Shown: positions 47,001 through 56,939 of the stretch, piece by piece
Layout of the letters: each line of letters begins with the position of its first letter
How positions within the stretch are numbered: position 1 is the first letter of the stretch
Origin: Micrasema longulum
Lineage: Eukaryota; Arthropoda; Insecta; Trichoptera; Brachycentridae
DNA: 64,000 bases
NCBI GenBank assembly: GCA_022494885.1
Contig: JAGVSM010005037.1
Location: forward strand, 22,247 to 86,246
Reading direction: 5' to 3'
The notes under the pieces: generated by a model
Told to the model about the DNA's origin: nothing
The model's database searches: none
The model's input: only the letters and a program-made list of their open reading frames with translations
Program-made: the position numbers and the translations under genes

Positions 47001-47385
47001 AACCATCATCTTTGTTTTGGCCACATTGATGTTCAAGCCCATTACGCTAGGGTTTCCTAGGAGAGCGGTGCCCGTATTTTAACGGCCGTAGTGAACGGTG
47101 ATGCAGTGGACAGCCGTCGTAACGTCGACTAGAGAGTGGTTGCCTAGGGAAACGGTGTAAAATGGTGTTGATAACACCGTTTTCATAGGAAACCACACTC
47201 TAGTCACCGTTACGACGGCTGTCCACTGCATCACCGTTCACTACGTCCGTTAAAATACGGGCACCGTTGTCCTAGGAAACCCTAGCTTAACTCTTCCAGC
47301 TTCGTCATTTTTTTAAAGAAGTTCCTGAAGGACACATGCGTTGTCAGCCAGGATAACTGTGTCGTCAGCATATCTAATTTAAAGC
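47001..47385 (-). pseudogene. LINE reverse-transcriptase relic split by a palindromic MITE
   Basis: Minus-strand translation at 47,380-47,290 gives IRYADDTVILADNACVLQEL, which contains the catalytic YADD box of a LINE reverse transcriptase. After the insert at 47,046-47,286, the minus strand resumes at 47,045-47,003 with VMGLNINVAKTKMM, the next conserved block ('GL-IN--KTK-M'). The two blocks are normally about 30 residues apart, as here once the insert is removed. Stops and the short length mark it as dead. Confidence 0.8.
47046..47286. mobile_element. 241-bp near-perfect palindromic MITE
   Basis: The arms of about 115-120 bp are reverse complements with few mismatches. They begin GCTAGGGTTTCCTAGGA and run through CGGTGCCCGTATTTTAACGG, GTAGTGAACGGTGATGCAGT and GGACAGCCGTCGTAACG, meeting at GGTGTTGATAACACC. 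It is much less AT-rich than its flanks. It interrupts a LINE reverse-transcriptase frame, which proves it is an insertion. The target duplication is at most 2-3 bp and cannot be fixed because the ends merge with the flanks. Confidence 0.85.
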
Positions 47386-48146
47386 ACTTAGTGAAAATTA
47401 ATTTTCTGCGAATGTCACGCTTCAGCGTACTGTACAATAATACCTACAAGCGGCAACTGCCAGTGTACATAATACGCGGCTTGCGACTTCTAACGACCGC
47501 TGTTCGTGTAGAGTGGGCCGTGCATCCCCACTGTTATTATTTCACAATTACTGTTATTCCGACGGGTACCTCGATACGGCTCCCACTAATCCCCGCTTTT
47601 CGGAAATTATTTCAATAATACGTTCCCGTTCCCGGAAACGGTTCCGTGCATGCAAATGCAATAAACGGCATGACGTGTTGTGACGTGAACACATATTCAT
47701 ATCTTAACATTCCTGTTATTAATGATGCATGTAACAAATAAATAAATAAACCGTTCGCGTTTGCAAAACAACAATGAATTCAGTTCTTGATGTATCCGTA
47801 CTTATTAAGTTGGCGTATATGTATCTTTTTACGTGGGTATTAGAAGCAAACTTTGAATGCTCCATTCTTTTTTTCATAGTCTTTATTCAATAAAATATAC
47901 ACATTATTACGATATAATTTTACTATTAAGAAAACAAAGTATTAAAATATATTTTGTCCTGATAAACTATCCAATGTTTTGTTTTTTTTTCATACATTTA
48001 TTACTTAAATAGAAAAATATATCTTAAAATAAAGCAATAACATAAATTGGAAAAAATGCCCACAAGGACTTCAGCGTCTGAGCATGGGCCATTCCTTTTT
48101 TAATTATAAAAAGTTTATAGCATATAAATATGGTAAGACATGTCTA
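47386..48146. other. No gene; LINE tail at right
   Basis: Bases 47,440-47,690 are less AT-rich without a recognisable product. At 48,045-48,105 the minus strand reads AAAAAAGGAATGGCCCATGC and AGTCCTTGTGGGCATTTTTT, followed by a long AT-rich region down to 47,880, probably a LINE 3' tail. Confidence 0.4.
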
Positions 48147-48395
48147 TGAAAAGAAAAGAAAAGAAAAGAAAAGAAAAGAAAAGAAAAGAAAAGGAAGAGA
48201 AGAGAAGAGAAGAGAAGAGAAGAGAAGAGAAGAGAAGAGAAGAGAAGAGAAGAGAAGAGAAGAGAAGAGAAGAGAAGAGAAGAGAAGAGAAGAGAAGCGA
48301 AGAGAAGAGAAGAGAAGAGAAGAGAAGAGAAGAGAAGAGAAGAGAAGAGAAAAGAAGAGAAAAGAAAAGAAAAGAAAAGAAAAGAAAATAAAAGA
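48147..48395 (+). repeat. Pentanucleotide purine tract (AAGAG/AAAAG)n
   Basis: About 250 bp of uninterrupted purines apart from a single C at about 48,298. AAAAG units lie on both outer sides and AAGAG (GAAGA) units in the middle, giving a near mirror-symmetric layout. All three frames are open on the plus strand and low-complexity frames exist on the minus; none is a gene. Long mirror-symmetric purine tracts can form triplex (H-) DNA. Confidence 0.95.
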
Positions 48396-48739
48396 ATAAA
48401 AAATAAAATAACAAATTAACTTATGCTGAAATTAGGAAAATATGATTTATTTGCAGTTTGCATTTATTTTTAATTTTAATAATATATATTTTTTTAAAGA
48501 ATTTGTCTATCTGCTCCATGCTTATCCAAGACCAAATCCAATAGTTCGTCATCGAGTGCTCAGACATTTGTTTTAATCAATAATTAAATAAATAGAGTAT
48601 ATATGAGTAGATATTATTATATGTACTGTATACGTTTAAAATAATGAACAAAAATAAATTAAAATAATTAACAAATAAAAATAATTTTAAAAAATTTAAT
48701 TTTTTAAAGTAAGAAAATAGAGTAAAATAATACAACTAG
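48396..48739. other. No gene
   Basis: Very AT-rich. Confidence 0.45.
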
Positions 48740-49070
48740 GGAGTCGTTCATATTTAAATTTGTTGTAGTTGCAACAAATTTGAATTAACTACCTGGTAAA
48801 AGAAGAATTCTAAAAAATTGAATTGGTTCAGCCGGATGAATCTCACCCACATGATAAAGGTTTCAGCTCCTTTACTTCACAAAAGTCAACAGATGGAAAA
48901 GTTGAAGAAATAAGGATGTTAAAACATAGGCATAATGGTGAATGTTACACAGTGTGTCAAGTGGCCACTTAAACCAGCCAATGACATATCATAAACCCCG
49001 TAAATGCCTAGACTCCCATATTCCCGTCTCAAAAATGTTTTCCCTCTCTGTTGCAATAAATTTGAAAAAT
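48740..49070 (+). mobile_element. Fold-back MITE family A, right half with altered left end
   Basis: GAATTAACTACCTGGTAAAA, GGTTCAGCCGGATGAATCTC and GGTTTCAGCTCCTTTACTTC are followed by the standard right arm, ending CTCTCTGTTGCAATAAATTT. The order matches 28,865-29,170, so these two copies share the same rearranged structure and form a subfamily lacking the left arm. Confidence 0.7.
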
Positions 49071-49659
49071 ATGCTTTCAAGATATAGCATTTTACTAACG
49101 GAAAGAAGCGGCTACTTGATCGACATCATATTTAAAAAATATATTTGTTTAAAGCCATTCACTCAATCAATGAAATTGAAATTATCATTTCGTCTTTCAT
49201 AAAAAGTTATTTAAAAAAAAACGTCGGCCTAGAACATAAAACGCACCCTGTATGTAATACACCAATAACAAAGTTTATTTTATTTTAAGATTTTTTTATT
49301 TATTGTTTAGAATCGTTTGACTACAGTTATAAAACTGTCCGAATGGAGTAAGCCGCCTTCAGTACGTGTTCGAATGACCACTTCCCGTTTAAGCGCTGAG
49401 CTTTATAGCGTTCTGACACGAATCTAGATGTCCTGTGACAGTTTGTCACCTGTTACGAGTACCTTCATTCTTGGAACTTTACCGGGGCCCGGGGGAAGAT
49501 AAAACATACATTTCATTGTTGCCCGTTTATTAAGAAGTAGGATTTAGACGGACTGAATTGTATAACAGCATGACTGAATGACATAACAGTACGACACAAG
49601 TTTTGTAAATATTATTTTTTCCATTAATTTTAAACACAACAAACTGGACTAACATTATA
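49071..49659. other. No gene
   Basis: Bases 49,320-49,500 are less AT-rich, but no motif was recognised. Confidence 0.4.
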
Positions 49660-49757
49660 TGAAAATGAGAATAAAGTTGGAGTAGAGTGGGGTTGAAACC
49701 TCGAACCTCTGATTCTTGAGTCTGCGATACTAGCCACGACACCACAACCCGGTTCGA
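49660..49757 (-). mobile_element. SINE family 1 (copy e)
   Basis: On the minus strand it reads CCGGGTTGTGGTGTCGTGGC, ATCAGAGGTTCGAGGTTTCA, ACCCCACTCTACTCCAACTT and TATTCTCATTTTCATATAAT, matching the head and first part of the body of the copy at 89. The 3' body is missing. Confidence 0.7.
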
Positions 49758-50002
49758 ATTCACACAACACATATTTTCTTCTTCTTCTACCGGTACCTTG
49801 TCAGGTTTCCACAACGTTGGCGTTCACTGCAATGAAAACATCACTTGCACCACTTGAACTGATCCTCACATCTCGTTGTTGAATGAACTCGCCATGGTGA
49901 CTCCTTAAAAACGATTACAAGAGTGGTTTCTCGTTGCCTTTTCTGGTAGATTTTTCTGTTTGGGTTACCCTTCCTTAGCTGGTTGGTTAACAGACATAAT
50001 TT

Positions 50003-50884
50003 ACTAAATGTCAATAAATATTTTTATATAACCACTTACTGACTTTTCTATCTCTACCGGTTTTAAGACGTACCCATTTCTTCGCCAGGACACCAATTAA
50101 ACCAACATGCAAACCAACATGCAAAACCCACTATACGCCTTCACCATAGTTGTTGCACACGTGTTGATATTCGTGTTAAAAAACATATGAGGTGTCTTGA
50201 CAATAATAATTTCTCTGAATTCGCAAATCACCTAATTAATTATAATAATGACAAATAAAAATACAGGAATTAAAATCTTACATACAAATAATAAAGGGTT
50301 AAAGGTTAATAATATGGAAATGTTTCACATTAAAAAAGCTCTATAAAAGAATGTTTCTTTTATCAATAATCAAACAAACTTTCAATATAGTCCTTTATAC
50401 GATGTTTTACTGTAATGGTCACCCTATGAAACCTATTAAGCTTACACCCTCCTTTAATTTTTTCATTTATTTCTCAAACAACAGAATATTTTCATTATTT
50501 CATCAGTGCATGTTTGTCCTATTTGCATGTGCTTATTTAAATGCATGTGGTGTTGGTTTTATATTTTTGTGCAACAACTATGGTGAAGGTGTATAGTGGG
50601 TTTTGCGTGTTGGTTTAATTCAATTCAATTCATTTACTTAAATATAACATATACATTACAAACATATATTAAATACGTACATACTATTAAAAAGAAAAAA
50701 AATACATGAAAAAGGCTCATGTCAAAGTAGTAAGAGAATCCTGCTCCGGAAAACCCCTTCGGATACATGGAACAAATCAATATCAATAATTGGTGTCCTG
50801 ACGAAGAGACGGGGATGTCTCTTAACTGTTAGACATGGAAAAGTCGGTAAGTAGTTTTTTACAAATATTTATTAACATTTGTGA
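50003..50884. mobile_element. Fold-back MITE family C, large copy with nested insert
   Basis: The left arm (50,003-50,165) has TCTACCGGTTTTAAGACGTA, TCTTCGCCAGGACACCAATT and ACGCCTTCACCATAGTTGTT. The right arm (50,571-50,884) repeats these inverted, interrupted at 50,620-50,790. The centre is AT-rich. Near the left inner end a short tandem copy of AACCAACATGCAAA occurs. It has no coding capacity. Confidence 0.7.
50620..50790 (-). repeat. LINE-like 3' tail nested in MITE C
   Basis: This segment breaks the right arm of the family C element. On either side the arm reads GTTGGTTTAATT and AATTGGTGTCCTGAC, which are contiguous in the left arm. The minus strand of the insert ends in TAAGTAAATGAATTGAATTG, and its start carries TATCCGAAGGGGTTTTCCGG, the look of a 5'-truncated LINE 3' end. 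Confidence 0.5.
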
Positions 50885-52370
50885 AATGTTTGACCACAAA
50901 GTTAATGCTTTAAATATTAATAAGACTTCATTTATATATTTTTAAATAAATTTTTCACTGAACAGTATTTCATAGACCTTTATTACATTAAAAAATAAAA
51001 AAATATTTCTCTAATGCGTCAAATCTGGAAGCAGTAATAAGCCACGCCGTAATCAAATTAAACTCAAAACTTGTAGAAACCATACGAAAAAGGAGACATT
51101 TTGATAACATGTGATCATTTATTGTGTACAACGGGGCCTGTGTTGAATACGGCAATTGAGGACCGTTTTAACAAAGCGAAATATCTACAAAATGTTAATT
51201 TTTCAGGAGAAGGTTTTTTCATGTTAAAAATCAAACTATTACGATTTTAAATAAAATAAAAATAACATTTTATATATATATAAAATCCCTACACATGTAC
51301 CAAAAATCAACAATGTAGAATCAGTAAAAGTATTCATAAATATGTTCTAAATTCACGAATTATCACAAAAAATAAATATCTACTTATTTTTGTGACAGAA
51401 ATGTATGAAAAATAAATTTATGTTTGGAAATAAATAAGTTTACTTTTGCATAAAATGATTTTAAACTGATTTTTTGTAAAATTATATGCCTACTGACATA
51501 TTTAAGTACCTATGCAAATATTTATTATGTATATTTTTTACAAACATAATAACACAAATAAAGTGATGGCAAAATATATTTCAAATAATATTATTTTATT
51601 ATACTTCTTTTTTCTTGGCCGATATCATGTTTTGTTTGTGATTTTTTTTCTATTTTAAAAAACTAAAACACCTCAAAAAAATATGTCGATATTTCTTTTT
51701 GTGAAAACTCTATGTAGCGTTGTTATTTCGTTTTATGAAAATTCACGATATTTGAACTGTTTCAACTTTTCATACACATCGTTTTGTTAAAGTTTTATTT
51801 CACCAATCGATAGAGCTCACATGGAAGAACCCATTTCAATATAAAAACGCATTTGGTTTTTTTTGTAGATATTTCACATTGTCCTTTATTTGTATATAGA
51901 TGAATCATTCGTGCAAACGTTACAAGCATACGTGTGAACAAATAAAGAAAGCGGGGGTCTAAAATCCGACTTACTCGGATTTATTGCTTATCATTAGAAT
52001 TAGTTTCTAAATCTTATTTTTAATTATAAGTCTCTTTCCTTTTATTGTGTCACCTAATAATTAATTATTCAAAGCTCGTATCGCGCATTTTTAAATTGCA
52101 CGCCAGTAATTTTCTCTTTTAATTTCTCGCGTTTCACTCAACAATTAATGTATGTGAATTACGGTTTGAAATAACCCTTATGGTCAGGAACGTTGAAATA
52201 TTCTCGCAGTGGCAATATCCCGCAATCATCGGATAATTATTCACAAATGTTCTCTAAATTAAGCTGTTTAAAACGTGATTTTATTTATTGTTAATTTCAT
52301 TGTTTTAGTAAATGTTCGCTGATTCGCACCGGAAAATGTAAAGGGTTGAATTAGAATATATTTTTTTATT
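50885..52370. other. No gene
   Basis: Very AT-rich, with no recognisable coding, RNA or repeat signal apart from a (TA)n-containing run near 51,272. Confidence 0.4.
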
Positions 52371-52374
52371 ATAT

Positions 52375-52420
52375 ACTAGTCTAAGCCACGACGAAACCTG
52401 GTTGCTGGTAAAAATCAAAA
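52375..52420 (-). repeat. Helitron-like 3' end
   Basis: On the minus strand the sequence reads AACCAGGTTTCGTCGTGGCT then TAGACTAGT at 52,375, followed by an AT-rich flank. CTAGT after a GC-richer block is the same type of end as at 18,678. The rest of that element is not recognisable upstream. Confidence 0.35.
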
Positions 52421-52469
52421 TAATTGTATGAATTTTTTTATTTATTGTGTATGAAGACAATTGGTAGAA

Positions 52470-52747
52470 TCCCATATTGAATTTGGTAATGTATCCAAAA
52501 TATAACAAGTTTATTGTATTATAATTCTACTTTATTTTTATAAAATATACAAAGGGTATATTGTGACGCGTTTTGTCTTGTTAGGGCATTTAAAAAACAC
52601 TAAAAATCAGTTTTTTTGAAAATGTTCTAACAAGACGAAACCCGTCACAATATCCCCATTGTATATTTATTGAAAATATAGTAGAATTATAATCCAATAA
52701 ACTTGTTTTATTTTCGATACTTTACCGAATTGTATGAATGTTTTTTA
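52470..52747. mobile_element. Palindromic MITE family F
   Basis: Arms of about 110 bp pair across a short centre at about 52,590-52,620. The left arm has ACAAGTTTATTGTATTATAA, TTCTACTTTATTTTTATAAA and GGGTATATTGTGACGCGTTT. The right arm is its inverse with scattered changes (AACAAGACGAAACCCGTCAC, TAGAATTATAATCCAATAAA). The word AATTGTATGAAT occurs outside it on both sides (52,421 and 52,727) and may be a target duplication or part of an older host repeat. Confidence 0.7.
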
Positions 52748-53112
52748 GTTGTATAAAAAAAGTTTGTGTTTTAATGGTTTACAAACAATATTTTTTTTTT
52801 ATGGATCCCAATGAGATCATTTCCTTGAATTCCTTCTAATTTCTACCCATTTATTTCTTTTACCTGGATTTTTGGTAAAACTTAAAATAATATTAACTGA
52901 CATTCAAAACGTTTTTTAAAATCGCATTCCTAAATAAAGTTCACCGCTGTTGGTGAGAAAAGCAGAATTTGACATATGCAAAAATAATTCCATATTTGAT
53001 AATCAATTATTTTATGTTTTGGAATTCAAACATAAGCAATTATTTAGGTACCTACTTAAATGCAATCATTAACAAGTACATAGGTGCCTCCTTGTCAACA
53101 AAAAGTTACACC
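52740..53112 (+). repeat. Interior of the Helitron-like element, second copy
   Basis: It follows 18,230-18,640 in order: TGGTTTACAAACAATATTTT, AATTTCTACCCATTTATTTC, GGATTTTTGGTAAAACTTAA, AATCGCATTCCTAAATAAAG, TTTTGGAATTCAAACATAAG, and the TAGGTACCTACTTAAA / AACAAGTACATAGG pair. Neither the TC start nor the CTAGT end is kept on this strand. Substitutions are numerous, so the copies are old. Confidence 0.65.
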
Positions 53113-53984
53113 ATATTTTTCCTTTTCATCCGAATAGTTTTTGCACGCTTTCACGCACAATCAGGCATTAAGGTTTCAAATAAAATATTAAGATAACATC
53201 GAAACCGGCTGACGTTTAAAGAACGACTAAATACGCATTGGATATGACTGAGCGTTTAAACGTGAGTTAATAGTGAATTTAAGTTGAAGTTTAAGTAAGA
53301 GTAAATTTTAGAGGGCTTAGGATGCGTCTGAGTGTACTAATAGGTCAATGGTTTTATTTAAGAAAACCGAACATGTTTATTTTGTTACGTTAAAGCATTA
53401 TAAAGCAAACTTTGTAATTATACTCAATAATGTTCTATCGTGAGAGGAAACGCGGTTTGAATTTTCTTCATACAAACGTATTCCCGTATTGTCACCCTTT
53501 GCTAGGCCACTATGAATAACCATCGGCGTGTTTCAATAGTCCAAAGAAGTAGAACCATCCTAAAACCCATAAAAATTTTCAGTTTGATAACTAATTTTGA
53601 ACTCTTTTTTAAAAAAATAGCAAAATCATTTTGGTTGTAAGATGCGGAAAATAGGACAACAAAACACCGATTTTGTCTTTTTTAGCTAGGCAAAAAAAGG
53701 TGAGAGAAAAATAATGTTCAAATACCTATTTATCCAATTTTCCCATCACCGCATATCCTCACAATTGATGTAATCCGAAACACCATAATAATCATGTGTA
53801 CAAATCAAATTTTAATTAAATACAATAATGATATCAAAATATCGATTGTGTTCATTTAATAAATATTTATTTAATTATTTTAAAGAAACAAACAGTCGAC
53901 AGTGATATAGTAACATAAAAAAAACTACAGTTTAAAGATATACCAGCAAAGTTTCTAAATAGGAATCATACATATTATTAAAAT
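53113..53984. other. No gene
   Basis: AT-rich. Nothing recognised. Confidence 0.4.
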
Positions 53985-54640
53985 TTTTAAGTTTATGTGT
54001 ATTTGTATGAGAGTAAGTGTAGATGTGTGTTTATGTGTATAAGTGTAGGAGTTAGTGTTCAGGTATGTGTAAGTGTGAGCATCATTAAATAATTAGTGGG
54101 ATTGTATCGCAGCCAATAATAATTAGTCTTAATTTATTTTTAAATAAATTAAAAGCCATGTAAACTTTATCAATAGATGAGAAAAAAGCATTATAGTTAG
54201 AGCAAGAACGATAGAGGAAAGAGTGTTGTGCAAACTGGCAGATGGAATAAATACTTATTTCTTGTCACGCGAAAGGGAACATTAAGATTAATTTTGGAGA
54301 GTAAATCAAAAGAGTCTAATTTAATAATTTATGTAAATAGCATAATTCAGATACAGTGCGTCTTTTTTCAAGGGTAAAAAATCCATTCTGTTTGGCAGAT
54401 TGGCTGTAAGTACAAAGCGTTTTATTGTTTTTATAATCTAGGTATTTTAAAAACATTTTCAATCATTTCTTTGTTTGTTAGGTATTGTGGGCTCCACACA
54501 ACGGATGCAAACTCCAAATTACTGCGTACAAAAGTGTTGTATATCCGAGAATGTACGAAAATCAAGTCAAACCAAAGCATTTTCGGGTTCAGCTCGTGTT
54601 TAATATTTCTGTTTCTATCAAACTGCATTTCACTTTTCAT
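53985..54640 (-). pseudogene. CR1-like LINE C-terminal relic with tail
   Basis: The minus-strand open stretch 54,640-54,431 gives SRIYNTFVRSNLEFASVVWS and PQYLTNKEMIENVFKI, the 'L---FVRS-LEYAS-VWSP-----I--IE--Q' block after the polymerase palm. Further down, KINLNVPFRVTRNKYLFHLP appears at about 54,300-54,230. The TG-containing microsatellite at 53,990-54,085 and an AT-rich segment form the tail. Frameshifts and stops separate the blocks. Confidence 0.75.
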
Positions 54641-54699
54641 TAATTGTACCCTTTATCTTATTTCTTCTGTAAACTTTTTTCTCTTTAAATATTTATTTT
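54641..54699. other. Short spacer
   Basis: T-rich. Nothing recognised. Confidence 0.4.
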
Positions 54700-54825
54700 C
54701 AATGCCTAGACTTTTAAAATCCTTACTAATAATGTTTTCCCTCTCTTTTGCGATTGATAACTCCCTACAGGTGGAATCCAGCCATTGTATACAAACATTT
54801 GAACACACTCAAAATATTGATAGAG
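54700..54825 (+). mobile_element. Fold-back MITE family A, right-terminal fragment
   Basis: AATGCCTAGACTTTTAAAAT, GTTTTCCCTCTCTTTTGCGA, TAACTCCCTACAGGTGGAAT and the terminal CATTTGAACACACTCAAAAT match the last third of the family. Confidence 0.65.
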
Positions 54826-55282
54826 AAATGACTCACTGTATTTTTTTGTATGATTCCTTTGTCATGCATTTCGTTGTTTCAACCATGAAGCAGTTTTTTG
54901 TTTCCACAGCACAGTAAGTATTCTAGGAATCCATGCTAGACCACTTGTAATTTCAGTTTAAGAATTCTAGTTTTGTCACGCATATTACCCCTGAAGGTTG
55001 TTCGTTACATTCCTTCAAAAACTATTTCACCCCTCATTATTCGGGTGGCGTCATTCGGAACTAGACCGAACGAACATCTTTCTAAAAAATACTGCAACTA
55101 AGCATTTCACTACTTTAAACCAAGAACTTAATTACTTATTTTATATTGCAAGATTAGTATTTCTTTGGCTATTTCATTTTCCTATCAAACTATTTAAAAT
55201 GGACTCATCGTCTAATTTTGAGCGCGTTTGCACTATGCAAGAGGTCTCAGGTACAATTGACACCAAAAAATATTTATTTAAA
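54826..55282. other. No gene
   Basis: Open frames exist on the plus strand but have no recognisable motif or conserved relative. Confidence 0.4.
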
Positions 55283-55372
55283 ATATAAGTTATTTACGAC
55301 TCGTTGAAAATGGCCCTCAAAATTAAATATTTAGGTAAATCATAAGAACGCAAATATTTCTTTTTTAAAAAA
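55283..55372 (+). repeat. SINE family 1, 3' fragment (copy f)
   Basis: AAGTTATTTACGACTCGTTG, AAAATGGCCCTCAAAATTAA, ATATTTAGGTAAATCATAAG and AACGCAAATATTTCTTTTTT match the body of the copy at 89. The tRNA-like head is missing. Confidence 0.75.
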
Positions 55373-55396
55373 AAATGTTTATTTAAAAAAGGCACT

Positions 55397-55562
55397 TTAA
55401 TCAAGAATATTTCACAGTCCCTGCTTTGGAACCTGAAGAAAAAATATTTCTTACTTTCATGAAATAGAAATTATTGAGATACGCTGCAGTTAGTGTATAA
55501 ATTCATGCCCTATGCACCGTTATGTACGCAACCGAAATGATAGTAGTGATTCCAATATTATT
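55397..55562 (+). repeat. Dispersed repeat family I, copy 3
   Basis: GAATATTTCACAGTCCCTGC, GGAACCTGAAG, TTACTTTCATGAAATAGAAA, TTGAGATACGCTGCAGTTAG and CATGCCCTATGCACCGTTAT parallel 2,095-2,262. It ends in a degraded GAT/GTA run. Confidence 0.6.
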
Positions 55563-55618
55563 CTTACCTGCCAAAGGTGATGCGTTTATCAAATGTTAAA
55601 CTTATACAAACGTTTAAA

Positions 55619-55816
55619 ATGATGTAATAACTTATATTTACATATAAGCTATTAATTTAAAAATACTTGGTACACATCCACTTTTTTATTTGACCAACTA
55701 GCGCTTTCACCCCCTAATTAGAGGGTACAAGCGCTAATTGGTCAAATAAATAAGTGGAAGTGTACGAAGTATTTTAAAATTAATAACTTACATGTAAATA
55801 TAAGTTATAACATCAT
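55619..55816. mobile_element. Palindromic MITE family E, copy 2 (near-perfect)
   Basis: A 198-bp element with arms of about 98 bp. The left runs ATGATGTAATAACTTATATT, TACATATAAGCTATTAATTT, AAAAATACTTGGTACACATC, CACTTTTTTATTTGACCAAC and TAGCGCTTTCACCCCCTAAT; the right is its inverse with about 10 changes. The diverged copy at 37,966 has a longer, different centre. No coding capacity. Confidence 0.85.
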
Positions 55817-56939
55817 AACAATGGAATTTCATCAAGAATTGTCAATAAATAGTTTAAATAAAATAAGTTAAAAAGATGTTAAAATATCTTTCTTTCATGG
55901 TTGTTCTATATTTGTGTTTTTTTTAATGTTATTACTATTCAAGTCGCGAATTGAGTTTTAGTGGAAATTTAATTCATACGTTATATACCTTTCACAAAAC
56001 GTTGTGTTATGCGATTTATAAAATCAATAAAAAAATAAAAGATAACATTTTTTTTAGATGCGTTTTGACATTGATATTTTCACGACTCTAAGTGGTTTTT
56101 TGCTACAAGGTTCTCCTTCCTTTTTAACATTTTCTAAAGATAATATATGTAAAAGATGTTTTTTTTTCTACTTCTTTGCTTAGATTTTGACCTACGTATA
56201 ATGTTATCGTGTTATGAGGAATCAAAAGTTCCCTAAATATTATGCATACTTGATAATCAAGTTGCCAATATTTGCAACTTATATCTCATATCATCAACAA
56301 CCCTTAATTACTTTACCCCCTGCAGGCCTCTGGTTGTAAATTTTATAACTTGATAACAAGCGAAGGTCCCTGGGGACTGTTAATTATGCCTGTTTTCCTT
56401 TCAGGATATTATCAACCCCTAGGAAGCGATATCCACCCTCGCGACACTTTATTTCACCTTCGATCCTAAATTCTTTTATCTCAAAATTACTTCGGGAAAA
56501 ATTCTTGCCTTCTTGGGTGTAATTTCACACTTTGAGGAATACTTCAAGTTTTTGTAATTTTTCCGTAGTGAAAATATTTATTGCCAGCCATCGCTTAAAT
56601 TCGTTAAATTTCAGAACTTTTTTGGAACGAAAACAAAAAAGTTTTTTTTTCCTCAAGCTTTGCTGTCTTGAAACGTTTAAGATTTTATTATTCATACCGG
56701 TTTATCACTTTTCTTATACTCATTACATGCCTAAACTAAAATTTTCATGGTTTTAAAAATCAAACTCGTATTTTACACATATAAGTGAGTCTGAATAACA
56801 ATGGCTTGTCATTGGCGAGTTCAAGATACATTGATTTATTAGAAATAAAAACAATTTAGTCTATACAATTTTCGTCTATAATCGTGCCAGTTTTTAAAAC
56901 CAGTTAACTACATTGAATATTAGGAAATAATTATTGACA
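55817..56939. other. No gene
   Basis: AT-rich. Bases 56,280-56,470 are less AT-rich. Open frames here are not recognisable. Confidence 0.4.

Noticed and set aside
48130..48414. Long charged protein frames on both strands
   Set aside because: They are translations of the AAGAG/AAAAG simple repeat.
41338..49070. Repeated near-palindromic units as a CRISPR array
   Set aside because: Units are long (about 280-450 bp), irregularly spaced, diverged and shared with SINE insertions; this is a MITE family in a eukaryotic genome.
54471..54917. 148-codon plus-strand frame
   Set aside because: It runs antisense through a recognisable LINE relic and a MITE fragment and has no motif.
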